From NCBI GenBank assembly GCA_051004015.1, contig JBPCKT010000151.1:1-27677 (forward strand): a stretch of DNA of 27,677 nt, written 5' to 3'. How positions within the stretch are numbered: position 1 is the stretch's first letter; every line of letters begins with the position of its first letter. Below, piece after piece: positions 14,181 to 22,338 of the stretch. The translations under genes were made by a program, and so were the position numbers. The notes under the pieces were generated by a model. It was given only the letters and a program-made list of their open reading frames with translations. It was not told where the DNA came from and did not search any database. This stretch comes from SXOA01 sp051004015 (lineage in GTDB: Bacteria; Planctomycetota; Planctomycetia; Pirellulales; Pirellulaceae).

Positions 14181-16601
14181 ATGCTGCGCAGTGTTTTTGA
14201 CAGCGGGCTGCGCGCCCGCCGAGCCACTTCGCCCGCCGAGGACACCAAGTACCTCCCCCGGCTCGAAATCCTCGAGCCGCGGCTGGCGATGACGGCCTCG
14301 CTGTCGGCTTGCGACAATCTGCCGCTCACGCTTTCGCATGGCGGGGCTTGCTCGTGCCCGATTTGCTCCGGTCAAAACCTGGACAGCCTCTTTCCCGCCG
14401 ACGTCGCCCAGACCGGCACGACCGGCTCCGGCGGGACCTCTTCCGCCAGCCCGATTTCCGCGCTGCCGCAGCTTTCCAGCAACAGCGGCGCGCGGGTCAA
14501 GCTGTATCTCGATTTCAACGGCAACTTCGAAGCGGCTTGGGGGGCGTATCGCAACGTCACCACCCGCGTCTTCGACCGGGACGGCGATGCGACCACTTTC
14601 AGCGACAGCGAGATTTCCACGATCCGCGAAATCTGGGCTCGCGTGGCCGAAGATTACTCCCCCTTCAACATCGACGTCACCACCATCGACCCGGGCGCCA
14701 TCTCCAACGGCAATGCCGTTCGCCTGGCCATCGGCGGCAACTACAGCGACTGGTTCGGTCAGGCAGCCGGCGGCGTGGCCTACGTCGGCGGATTCACCAA
14801 CAGCGCCAGCAACGTCGGCTACGTCTTCGAGGACGCCCTGGGCAACGGCACCGCCCGCTACGTCGCCGAAGCCACTTCCCACGAAGCCGGCCACCTGTTC
14901 GGCCTGCTGCACCAGAGCACCTGGGTGAACGGCCAGTTGCAGGACGAATACAACTCCGGCAACTCCAACTGGGCCCCCATCATGGGCGTGGGCTACTACG
15001 CCAATCGCACCACCTGGCACAACGGCAATACCAACCAAGGGGCGGGCGTCTTTCAGGACGACGTCTCCATCCTCGCCAATGGCACCAACAACTTCGGCCT
15101 GCGGGCGGATGATTTCAGCAACAGTTTCACCACGCCCAGCAACCTGTCCGTCAGCGGCACCAGCGTCAATTTTGGCGGACTCATCGGCTCGCGCAGCGAC
15201 GTGGACGTATTCCGGTTCACCACCGGCGGCGGCAACGTCAATTTCCAGATGAACGTCGCCCAGTTCGGCAACAATCTGGACGGGGCCATCGAAATCCGCA
15301 ATTCCGCGGGCACCGTCGTCAGCGTCAGCGACCCCGGCGACTCCTTCGGCGCGTCGCTCTCCACGAGCCTCTCCGCCGGCTCCTATTTCCTGATCGTTCG
15401 CGGCAGTGGGACATTCGGCAACTCGGCGTACGGCAACCTGGGGCAATACACGGTGACCGGAACGCTGCCGACTGCCGCTCCGGCCGCGGAAGTCAGCGTC
15501 CTCGTGGGAACCACCGACATCGCCGACGGCGGCACCATCGATTTCGGCAGCACAACGGCCGGCGCCTCGGTCAATCGCATTATCACGGTCAGGAACGTCG
15601 GCACCGCGGACCTGTCGGTGAGTTCCATCACCTCCAGCATCCCCGCCGGCTTCACGCTGGTGTCGAACCTCAGCACCACCACGCTGCAAGCCGGCCAGTC
15701 CATCACGTTTACGCTTCGCATGAACGCCGCTGCCGTCGGCAGTTTTGGCGGCAATATCTCCTTCGCCAACAGCGACGCCAACGAAGGGACCTACGACCTG
15801 CATCTGCAAGGGACCGTGACGGCTGGCTCGACGAGCGGGGGGGGCAGCGGCGGCACGACCACCCGGACCATCGACGACGGCGGCGCGGGAAACAGCCTCA
15901 CCGGAACCTGGCGGGTTGGCACTCGCGGCCGGGACGGAGACGTGCATGTAGCCAGCAAGGCCAGCCGCGACACGGCCGTCTCCCGCTGGACCTTCACCAG
16001 CCTGCCCCCCGGACAATACCGAATCTTGATGAGCTGGACCGGCGACCGCTTGAACGCCACCAATGCCCCGGTCACTGTCGTCTCCGGGACGCAGAATCTC
16101 GGCACCAGCTTCGTCAATCAGCGAACTGCCTCCTCGGGCTACTCCGCGGACGGCACCAACTGGTTCCGCGTCAGGAACGTCACCATCACGGGGACGACGC
16201 TGCAAGTCGTGCTCTCCAATCGGGCCAACGGCAACGTCGTGGCCGACGCCGTCCGCATCGAGCGGGTCGTCACCGGCTCCGCGGTCGCTCGCGGCGAGGT
16301 CCTGGATATCGGCGGCGATTCCGGCTCCGAAGGGAGCGGCGTCTTTGTCGCTTCTCTCTCCAGTAGCACGCCAAACCATTTCAGCCAAGAACAGCAAGCC
16401 GAGACTCACAGCGGCGTGGTCAACTCCCAGCCGCATGACGCCGCTCTCTCGAGCAACCTCGATCTCGCTCCCGAGCTCGGCCTGCTGGAAGACACCCAGG
16501 ATCTCGTCCGCGAAATCAGCCGCCACGTCCGCAGGGCGGACTCTTCCAGCGGCCTGGAAGGGCTCTTCGCTCTGGACAGCGACTGGCTGTCGGTGCTGTA
16601 A
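14181..16601 (+). CDS. LEPR-XLL exported protein with a metzincin-like peptidase domain
   Basis: 806 residues. The N-terminus carries the planctomycete LEPR motif (LEPRLAM at 31-37) in place of an ordinary signal, then a CSCPIC motif near 58-63. About 95-310 is a metallopeptidase-like region with HEAGHLFGLLH at 234-244, a full HExxHxxGxxH zinc site, and PIMG near 268 as the likely Met-turn, which together mark metzincins. About 323-430 resembles a pre-peptidase C-terminal (PPC) beta-sandwich, 437-547 an ASH/choice-of-anchor type sandwich (ITVRNVGTADLSV, ISFANSDANEGTYDLHLQGTV), and 560-698 a golvesin C-terminal-like domain (TIDDGGAG, YSADGTNWFRVRNV). The final 100 residues are low in structure. 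Likely a secreted or surface protease; substrate unknown. Confidence 0.9.
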   Translation: MLRSVFDSGLRARRATSPAEDTKYLPRLEILEPRLAMTASLSACDNLPLTLSHGGACSCPICSGQNLDSLFPADVAQTGTTGSGGTSSASPISALPQLSSNSGARVKLYLDFNGNFEAAWGAYRNVTTRVFDRDGDATTFSDSEISTIREIWARVAEDYSPFNIDVTTIDPGAISNGNAVRLAIGGNYSDWFGQAAGGVAYVGGFTNSASNVGYVFEDALGNGTARYVAEATSHEAGHLFGLLHQSTWVNGQLQDEYNSGNSNWAPIMGVGYYANRTTWHNGNTNQGAGVFQDDVSILANGTNNFGLRADDFSNSFTTPSNLSVSGTSVNFGGLIGSRSDVDVFRFTTGGGNVNFQMNVAQFGNNLDGAIEIRNSAGTVVSVSDPGDSFGASLSTSLSAGSYFLIVRGSGTFGNSAYGNLGQYTVTGTLPTAAPAAEVSVLVGTTDIADGGTIDFGSTTAGASVNRIITVRNVGTADLSVSSITSSIPAGFTLVSNLSTTTLQAGQSITFTLRMNAAAVGSFGGNISFANSDANEGTYDLHLQGTVTAGSTSGGGSGGTTTRTIDDGGAGNSLTGTWRVGTRGRDGDVHVASKASRDTAVSRWTFTSLPPGQYRILMSWTGDRLNATNAPVTVVSGTQNLGTSFVNQRTASSGYSADGTNWFRVRNVTITGTTLQVVLSNRANGNVVADAVRIERVVTGSAVARGEVLDIGGDSGSEGSGVFVASLSSSTPNHFSQEQQAETHSGVVNSQPHDAALSSNLDLAPELGLLEDTQDLVREISRHVRRADSSSGLEGLFALDSDWLSVL

Positions 16602-16635
16602 GAGCTTGATGTCCGGCATGGTTGTGTCCTTCGCC

Positions 16636-16678
16636 GCACTCCAGTACGCCGTACTTTGCACTCCGCACTCTGCACTTC
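16636..16678. repeat. Heptamer tandem repeat (GCACTCY)
   Basis: Units GTACTTT, GCACTCC, GCACTCT, GCACTTC at 16651-16678, with a detached GCACTCC at 16636-16642. It lies between the LEPR protein stop (16601) and the next ATG (16760). Confidence 0.7.
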
Positions 16679-16759
16679 TCTTGCGCCGGGCGGTATGATT
16701 GCGTGCTAAGCCGCGACCCTTCGGCGCGGCATTCTGGCAACGCCGCTTGAGGTCCATCC

Positions 16760-17668
16760 ATGCTTTCCCTCTCCCGCCGCTCGTTCCTGTCCACTTCCGC
16801 CACGCTCACTGCCGGGGCCGCTCTAGCCGGCGTAACTGCACCAGCCCGAGCGATTGAGCCGATCGCTCGCAACGGGCAGGCGAAGTTCAAATTCAGCCTG
16901 GCCGCCTACAGCTACCGGGATTTGCTCGGCGGCATGGCTCCCAAGCTGACGATGAACGACTTCGTTTCCGACTGTGCCAAGTTCAACCTGGAAGGGACCG
17001 AGCTGACCAGCTATTACTTTCCCAAGAACGTCACGCATGACTATTTGCGAACACTGGCCCAGCAGTGCTTCCGCCTGGGGCTGGATGTTAGCGGCACCGC
17101 GGTCGGCAATGATTTCGGCCACCCGCCGGGGGAGAAGCGGCTCAAGGAGATTGCCGCCACGAAGCAGTGGATCGATTTCGCGGCGGTGCTGGGGGCCCCG
17201 GTGATTCGCATCTTCGCCGGGCACGAGCAGCCGGGCTCGACGCCGGCCCAGGCCCATTCGCTGATGGTTTCCGGGATTGAAGAATGCTGCGAATACGCCG
17301 GCAAGCAAGGCATTTACCTGGCCCTGGAAAATCACGGCGGGCCGACGGCAACGGCGGACGGGCTGCTCTCCTTCGTGCGGGACGTGAACAGCCCCTGGTT
17401 CGGCGTGAACCTGGACACCGGCAACTTCGCCAGTGCCGATGTTTACGGCGACCTGGCGAAGGCCGCCCCCTATGCCGTCAATGTGCAGGTCAAGGTCGTC
17501 GTTGCCAACGACAAGAAAGAGAAGTCCCCCACCGATTTCAAAAAGCTCGCGACCCTGCTCCGGGAGGCCCACTACCGCGGCTACATCGTTCTGGAGTTCG
17601 AAGAAAAGGGGAACCCGCGGGAAGAGTGCCCAAAATATCTGGACCAGATGCGGGAAGCGTTTGCGTAA
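16760..17668 (+). CDS. Tat-exported sugar phosphate isomerase/epimerase (TIM barrel)
   Basis: 302 residues. Twin-arginine signal SRRSFL (Arg6-Arg7) with hydrophobic core ending near residue 31 (APARA). The TIM-barrel body shows FSLAAYSYRD, FNLEGTELTSYYFP, GAPVIRIFAGHEQPG, LALENHGG (metal-binding Glu and substrate His region), NLDTGNF and YIVLEFEEKGNP, the standard metal-site order of the AP endonuclease 2 / xylose-isomerase-like family. GAGG at 16749-16752 lies seven bases before the ATG. It resembles the gene at 86 in family but not closely in sequence. The same-strand hydrolase follows 33 bases later, so an operon acting on exported carbohydrate is likely. Confidence 0.92.
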   Translation: MLSLSRRSFLSTSATLTAGAALAGVTAPARAIEPIARNGQAKFKFSLAAYSYRDLLGGMAPKLTMNDFVSDCAKFNLEGTELTSYYFPKNVTHDYLRTLAQQCFRLGLDVSGTAVGNDFGHPPGEKRLKEIAATKQWIDFAAVLGAPVIRIFAGHEQPGSTPAQAHSLMVSGIEECCEYAGKQGIYLALENHGGPTATADGLLSFVRDVNSPWFGVNLDTGNFASADVYGDLAKAAPYAVNVQVKVVVANDKKEKSPTDFKKLATLLREAHYRGYIVLEFEEKGNPREECPKYLDQMREAFA

Positions 17669-17701
17669 TCGTTCTGGTTACCATTTTCGTGGAGAGCCAA
17701 C

Positions 17702-18658
17702 ATGTCTCGATTCTTCATCCTCCCACTTGTTGCATTTACATCGCTAATCTCCTGCCGCAGTTTGCTTGCCCAACGCGTGCCGCCGGCGCTGGCGGACAAG
17801 ATTGCCGTCGAAGCGGACGTGGAATACGGCAAAGCGGGGGAGCGGGGCCTGAAGCTGGATGTGATTCGCCCCAAGCAAGAAAGTGCTGAGCCGCGGCCGT
17901 GCATTGTGTGGATTCATGGCGGAGGCTGGCAGGGCGGGAACAAGAACAGCGGCACGCAGCGGTTGGCGGGCCTGGTCTCCAGCGGCGATTATGTGGGGAT
18001 TTCCGTCGGCTATCGGCTGACGGACGTGGCGAGTTGGCCGGCGCAGATTCATGATTGCAAAGCGGCCATTCGCTGGGTGCGAGCCAATGCCAAGAAATAC
18101 AACATCAACCCCGACAAGATAGGCGTCTGGGGCTCATCGGCCGGCGGGCACCTGGTCAGCCTGCTGGGCACCAGCGGCGACGTGGTGGAGCTCGAGGGAG
18201 AAAACGGCACACCAGGAGTCTCCAGCCGCGTCACTTGCGTCGTGGATTTTTGCGGGCCGAGTGATTTTCTGGCTATCGGCAAGAGCAATCCGCGCCTGAA
18301 CGATCCCGGATCGCCGGTGTTCAAGCTGCTCGGCGGCCCGCTAGCCGACAAGCAAGACGAGGCCAAGCAGGCGTCGCCCGTCACTTATGTCACGAAAGAC
18401 GATGCGCCATTCCTCATCATGCACGGCACCTTGGACACCACGGTAAACATCCGCCAGGCGGAGCTGCTCCACGCGAAAGCCAAGGAAGCTGGAGTCAACG
18501 TCACCTTCGTCAAGATTGAAGGAGGGGGCCACGGCTTTGGCGGGGAGGAAGTGAGCGCGCGGGTGAAGGCGTTTTTGGAGAAGCACCTGCTGGGGAAGGA
18601 TGTGACGGTATCGGGAGCGGCGATTAAGGCGCCGGCAGTGGCGGAGAAGAAGAAGTAA
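17702..18658 (+). CDS. Secreted alpha/beta hydrolase (esterase, BD-FAE-like)
   Basis: 318 residues, Sec signal in about 1-23. Oxyanion loop HGGGW at 72-76; nucleophile elbow GSSAGG with Ser146; catalytic Asp245 (HGTLDTTV) and His277 (GGGHGFGG). The order and spacing fit the hormone-sensitive-lipase/carboxylesterase group. GGAG at 17691-17694 precedes the ATG by seven bases. It follows the isomerase by 33 bases and is followed by a second hydrolase. Acting on acetylated or feruloylated sugar is a guess from context. Confidence 0.92.
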   Translation: MSRFFILPLVAFTSLISCRSLLAQRVPPALADKIAVEADVEYGKAGERGLKLDVIRPKQESAEPRPCIVWIHGGGWQGGNKNSGTQRLAGLVSSGDYVGISVGYRLTDVASWPAQIHDCKAAIRWVRANAKKYNINPDKIGVWGSSAGGHLVSLLGTSGDVVELEGENGTPGVSSRVTCVVDFCGPSDFLAIGKSNPRLNDPGSPVFKLLGGPLADKQDEAKQASPVTYVTKDDAPFLIMHGTLDTTVNIRQAELLHAKAKEAGVNVTFVKIEGGGHGFGGEEVSARVKAFLEKHLLGKDVTVSGAAIKAPAVAEKKK

Positions 18659-18700
18659 CGCAAAGGTACAAAGGCGCGAAGGTGCAAAGCAGAAAGGCAA
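18659..18700. repeat. Degenerate 8-9 bp tandem repeat (GCAAAGGT type)
   Basis: Units around GCAAAGGT, ACAAAGGCG, CGAAGGT, GCAAAG follow one another between the two hydrolase genes. Related cgcaaagg repeats are seen between genes in other bacteria, from general knowledge. Confidence 0.55.
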
Positions 18701-18710
18701 CGGGATTTTC

Positions 18711-19643
18711 ATGAATCGAGTTTCACTGGCGTGCATCCTTGGCTTGTTGGCCCTGACGCTGGCTGGTCGATGGACTTTGGGGGCGGATGAAGGATTCACC
18801 CATCAGGCTGATGTCATCTATGGCCGCAAGCATGGCGTGGCGCTGACGATGGACGTGTTCACGCCCAGGGAGAACGCAAATGGTGCGGCCGTGATTTGGG
18901 TTGTCAGTGGCGGCTGGTTTTCGACCCACGACAACGTCAACCCGGCCTTCCCGGCGGAGCTGATGAAGCGCGGCTACACCGTGTTTGCCGTGGTGCATGG
19001 CAGCCAGCCCAAGTTTACGATTCCTGAAATCCTGCAGGACATGCACCGCAGCGTTCGCTACATCCGCGCTCATGCGGCGAATTACAAGATTGATCCCAAC
19101 CGCATCGGCATCACCGGGGCCTCGGCGGGGGGACATCTGTCGCTGATGCAGGGCCTGGCGGGCGATGCCGGCGACCCCAAGGCCAAGGACCCCATCGACC
19201 AGTTTTCCAGCCGCGTGCAGGCGGTGGCCTGTTTCTTTCCGCCGACCGATTTTCTCAATTACGGCAAGCCCGGCGAGAATGCCCTGGGGCGCGGCGTGCT
19301 GGAGGGTTTCCCCGCGCCATTCGACTTCACGGAATTCGAGAAAAGGGGCTTTCAGGGGCGCTTTGTGCTGGTGACGGACGAGCAGAAAAGGATCGAAATC
19401 GGCAAGCAGATTTCACCCATCACGCATGTCTCCGAGGACGACCCCCCCTCGCTCATCATCCACGGCGACAAGGATTATCTCGTCCCCATCCAGCAAGCCG
19501 AGATCGTCATCGAAAAGCTCAAAGCCGCCAAGGTCCCCGCCGAGTTGGTCGTGAAAAAAGGAGCCGCCCACGGCTGGGCGGATTTGGGCAAGGACATGAC
19601 GACGATTGTGGACTGGTTTGATAAGCACCTGGGGAAGAAGTGA
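18711..19643 (+). CDS. Secreted alpha/beta hydrolase, second copy
   Basis: 310 residues, Sec signal in about 1-24. Nucleophile elbow GASAGG with Ser138, Asp255 (HGDKDYLVP) and His287 (GAAHGWAD). The usual HGGG oxyanion loop is replaced by VVSGGWF at 64-70, so the loop is altered but the triad is complete. It is related to the previous gene in fold and order but is clearly diverged. An operon with 16760 and 17702 is likely, though a repeat separates the two hydrolases. Confidence 0.9.
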   Translation: MNRVSLACILGLLALTLAGRWTLGADEGFTHQADVIYGRKHGVALTMDVFTPRENANGAAVIWVVSGGWFSTHDNVNPAFPAELMKRGYTVFAVVHGSQPKFTIPEILQDMHRSVRYIRAHAANYKIDPNRIGITGASAGGHLSLMQGLAGDAGDPKAKDPIDQFSSRVQAVACFFPPTDFLNYGKPGENALGRGVLEGFPAPFDFTEFEKRGFQGRFVLVTDEQKRIEIGKQISPITHVSEDDPPSLIIHGDKDYLVPIQQAEIVIEKLKAAKVPAELVVKKGAAHGWADLGKDMTTIVDWFDKHLGKK

Positions 19644-19651
19644 AGGCGGGG

Positions 19652-19686
19652 GTGAGTGGTTAGTGGTGAGTGGTGAGTGGTGAGTG
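19652..19686. repeat. Heptamer tandem repeat (GTGAGTG) between convergent genes
   Basis: Five 7-bp units: GTGAGTG, GTTAGTG, GTGAGTG, GTGAGTG, GTGAGTG. It fills most of the 48 bases between the stops of the second hydrolase and the PQQ-like protein. Confidence 0.85.
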
Positions 19687-19691
19687 GTACG

Positions 19692-20978
19692 TTAATTGGA
19701 GGCCAGGTCCACGCACAACACCTCGCTCCCCTCCCCCTCGTTCGTTTTCACATACAGCTTGCCGTTGCTGAAGGCGGGGAGAGGACGGGTTTCGGCGGAG
19801 ACGAACTGGGCGGAGCCGAGGGAGTGGAACTTCTTCGGGTCGGCGGCAAGCAGCGTCAATTTTCCTGTGACGCCAACCAGCAGGATTTTGTCGCCGGCCA
19901 GAATGGCGTGGGCGATGCCAAAGTGGTCCTCGGACCAGGCGACCTTGCCGGTGGCTGCCTCCACGCACCGCAGGTGGGATCCTCCCGTTCCGTCCCAACC
20001 ATGGATGCCGTAGAGATAGCCCTTGTGTTCCACTGCGGTGCTGTACTGGCTGGAGAGCGAATCGTCGTTCCCCCAGACCTCGCTCACTTTGCCGCCGTCG
20101 AGCGATCTCAGCTCAGCGCCGATGTTGTAGCTGGCGGTGACGAACAGCTTGCCGTCGAAGATGAGCGGCGTGGCAGCATTCACGGTCGGCCCGGACTTGC
20201 CAAAGGGGAAGAGGACCTTCACCGCATTCGTGGCGGGGTCGAACAACACGCAGTTCATCCGCGTGACAAAGATGGCCTGCTCCTTGCCCCCGATCGTCGC
20301 TGCCGCGGGTGACGAATAGCTGCCGACTTCGCTGGTCCCTTTCCAGAGAGTCTTGCCGTTTGCAGGGTCGAGCGCGACGAGGCCGGCGTCCTTCCCGCCG
20401 ACGTTTAACACCAGCTTGCCGCCGATAAGAATTGGCGTGCTTCCGGCGCCGAAGTACCCTTCATCGCCGTCGTAGTCCACATACAGCTCGCGGGTCCACA
20501 GTTTCTTGCCATCCGCCAACGCCACGCAGTGCAAGTCTCCCGCGGCGCCAAAGACATAGACCTTGCCGTCCTGCACCAGTGGCACGCATCGCGGGCCGAG
20601 GTCCTTGTCATAACTGACCCGATAGCGAGCTTCAAATTCGGCCTTCCACAATCGCTGGCCACTCCCTGAATCCAGCGCCTCCACCAGCTCTTGCTTCGCC
20701 ACTCGGTGAAAGACAACCACCTTCTTTCCCACCACCGCCGGCCCCGCAAAGCCGCTGCCGACCTTGGCCCGCCAGGCGATTTTCGGCTTTGCCGGGAGGG
20801 AATCGGGGAGCTTTTCCCCCTCTGCCTTGCCGTTGCGGGTCTTTCCCAAGATCTGCGGCCAGTCTCCCGCGGAGGTTGTCGAATTTTCAAGAACGCTTGA
20901 AAATCCGCCAAAAACCAGCATTCCAGCCAGCACTTTGGCAAGCCCAAGGGGATACATGCCGCTCTTAACTCGATTCAT
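19692..20978 (-). CDS. Exported PQQ-like beta-propeller protein (BamB-like)
   Basis: 428 residues from the ATG at 20978 (MNRVKSGMYPLGL), with GAAGGG about nine bases upstream; a further 19 residues in frame read a palindromic repeat and are rejected. A Sec signal reaches about residue 30. The rest is a propeller of repeated strands with the PQQ-repeat signature: LWKAEFEAR, KLWTRELYVDYDG, TLWKGTSEVGSYSSPAAATIGG, KVAWSEDHFGIAHAILAGDKILLVG. DWPQILGKTRNG near the mature start is typical of planctomycete members. Most such proteins bind no PQQ and are thought to act as scaffolds; real function unknown. Confidence 0.9.
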   Translation of the reverse strand: MNRVKSGMYPLGLAKVLAGMLVFGGFSSVLENSTTSAGDWPQILGKTRNGKAEGEKLPDSLPAKPKIAWRAKVGSGFAGPAVVGKKVVVFHRVAKQELVEALDSGSGQRLWKAEFEARYRVSYDKDLGPRCVPLVQDGKVYVFGAAGDLHCVALADGKKLWTRELYVDYDGDEGYFGAGSTPILIGGKLVLNVGGKDAGLVALDPANGKTLWKGTSEVGSYSSPAAATIGGKEQAIFVTRMNCVLFDPATNAVKVLFPFGKSGPTVNAATPLIFDGKLFVTASYNIGAELRSLDGGKVSEVWGNDDSLSSQYSTAVEHKGYLYGIHGWDGTGGSHLRCVEAATGKVAWSEDHFGIAHAILAGDKILLVGVTGKLTLLAADPKKFHSLGSAQFVSAETRPLPAFSNGKLYVKTNEGEGSEVLCVDLASN

Positions 20979-21007
20979 GGGGGGTTGCCCTTCCAAAGCT
21001 GGGGGTC

Positions 21008-21033
21008 CGTGAGACGGAGCCGTCCTCCGTCCC
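21008..21033. repeat. Palindromic repeat upstream of the PQQ-like gene
   Basis: GACGGAG (21013-21019) and CTCCGTC (21025-21031) are inverted copies; GACGG-AG-CCGTC is nested inside. It resembles the small palindromes near other genes of the window but lacks the GTAGG flank. Confidence 0.55.
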
Positions 21034-21062
21034 ACTATTTGCCATTCTTGCGCCGGGTGAGT

Positions 21063-21091
21063 TTGTCAATTTTAACGATTAGTCTTATCAT
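21063..21091 (+). promoter_or_regulatory. Candidate promoter for the arrestin-like pair
   Basis: TTGTCA (21063-21068), 17 bases, TATCAT (21086-21091). The start point would be about 125 bases before the TTG at 21223. This is the best sigma-70-like match in the divergent gap. Confidence 0.5.
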
Positions 21092-21222
21092 AGGGGGCGG
21101 TGAGCGAGGTTGTTTGGGAGGAAAACGGTGTTAGCAAGGCAGCGGCCTGGAAGTTGCCTTAGTGCTACTCCTGTTTATGAAATGGTTCCCCCCTGCGCCC
21201 GCCTCAATTCACGGAGCTCATT

Positions 21223-22338
21223 TTGCCACGCTTGTTTCGCCTGCTCGAGAAAAAACGAGGAGAGCGCCGCACCGGTTCCAACCTGGTCGGCAGCGTGGGA
21301 GAAGCCCTGCTCTATGGGGCCATGTTCCTGCTCGGCGTCACCGCCCTCAGCACGCTCGTCGCGGTCCACGTCTGGCAGCCGCAGAGCGCTTGGTATTCCG
21401 TCGGCGTCGGTTTCTGGCTGATGGTCGTCGTGCTCTCGTCGTTCGTCGTCACGGGGGGGATCGGCCTCATTTGGACGGTGGTGCGGCTGGGAATCTCCGC
21501 GGAGCGGCGCTCGGCATTCGCCACGCACGCCGGCGCTCTCGACCTGATTCACGAAACTGTCCCGCGCCCCAAGGACCATCCCACGGTCCCCGCGTTCGAC
21601 GGCCTGACCGACAGCCCCGGCACCGAGCTCGCCTATCGCCTTCCCTCCTCACAATCTCCCGGCTGGCAGTTGCTGGCCAAGACCATCTTTGCCCTCCTCT
21701 GGAATGGCATTGCCTGCGTGCTGTTTGTCATCGCCGCGAAAAGTTGGCTCGAAGGGCAGCCGCAATGGTTTCTCACCTGCTTCCTCATCCCGTATCTCGC
21801 CGTCAGCGGCTGGAGCATCTACTACCTGCTGCAGCAAATCTGGATTCATACCGGCCTGGGACAGACGGCTGTTGAAATTTCGGATCACCCGCTGTTGCCG
21901 GGGCGCGAGTACCAGGTGCATCTCTCGCAAGCCGGCCACATCGATATGAAATCGATTGAGCTCTGGCTGCTGTGCGAAGAAGAGGTCACGTACCGCCAAG
22001 GAACTGACATCCGCCATGAGCTCCGCATCGTCTTCCAGCAGCAATTGCACTCTCAAGGAGCCGTGGAGATAGACCCGGTGAAGCCATTCCGCGTCACCTG
22101 CACGCTTCCCATCCCCGCGGCGTCCATGCACTCCTTTCAGTCGGAGCACAACTCCGTCCGCTGGAAGGTGGTTGTCCGCTGCACCCCCGCCCACTGGCCG
22201 GAGTTCGAGCGCCGCTACCCGATCGTCGTTTTCCCGGGGGAAGCGACCCTGCGGGCCGTGGTGACGCCCGCGCAAACGGGGCAAGCCACCCGCGGCCAGC
22301 GTAAAGCCGCCGCCGCCTCCATTGAGGTGGTGGCATGA
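21223..22338 (+). CDS. Four-TM membrane protein with arrestin-like C-terminal domain
   Basis: 371 residues from a TTG at 21223, chosen because GGAG (21213-21216) lies six bases upstream and no ATG fits. Two hydrophobic segments near 23-48 and 58-85, two more near 150-172 and 176-200, so the protein is a membrane protein with two helical hairpins. The C-terminal 150 residues (about 215-360) are beta-rich: LLPGREYQVHLSQAGHIDMKSIELWLLCEEEV, ELRIVFQQQ, FRVTCTLPIPAASMHSFQSEHNSVRWKVVVRC, ending FPIVVFPG-like. Strand order and the SxxFxSExxxVRWKV phrase suggest an arrestin/Spo0M-type beta-sandwich, by inference. The N-terminal part recalls DUF3592. ATGA overlap with the next gene (22335-22338). Confidence 0.8.
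   Translation: MPRLFRLLEKKRGERRTGSNLVGSVGEALLYGAMFLLGVTALSTLVAVHVWQPQSAWYSVGVGFWLMVVVLSSFVVTGGIGLIWTVVRLGISAERRSAFATHAGALDLIHETVPRPKDHPTVPAFDGLTDSPGTELAYRLPSSQSPGWQLLAKTIFALLWNGIACVLFVIAAKSWLEGQPQWFLTCFLIPYLAVSGWSIYYLLQQIWIHTGLGQTAVEISDHPLLPGREYQVHLSQAGHIDMKSIELWLLCEEEVTYRQGTDIRHELRIVFQQQLHSQGAVEIDPVKPFRVTCTLPIPAASMHSFQSEHNSVRWKVVVRCTPAHWPEFERRYPIVVFPGEATLRAVVTPAQTGQATRGQRKAAAASIEVVA

Noticed and set aside
14088..16757. 889-codon open frame on the minus strand
   Set aside because: It is the antisense of the LEPR protein gene; it is Gly/Ala/Val/Asp-rich with no domain, while the plus-strand frame has clear motifs.
20979..21035. N-terminal extension of the PQQ-like protein
   Set aside because: It reads a palindromic repeat and would bury the signal peptide.
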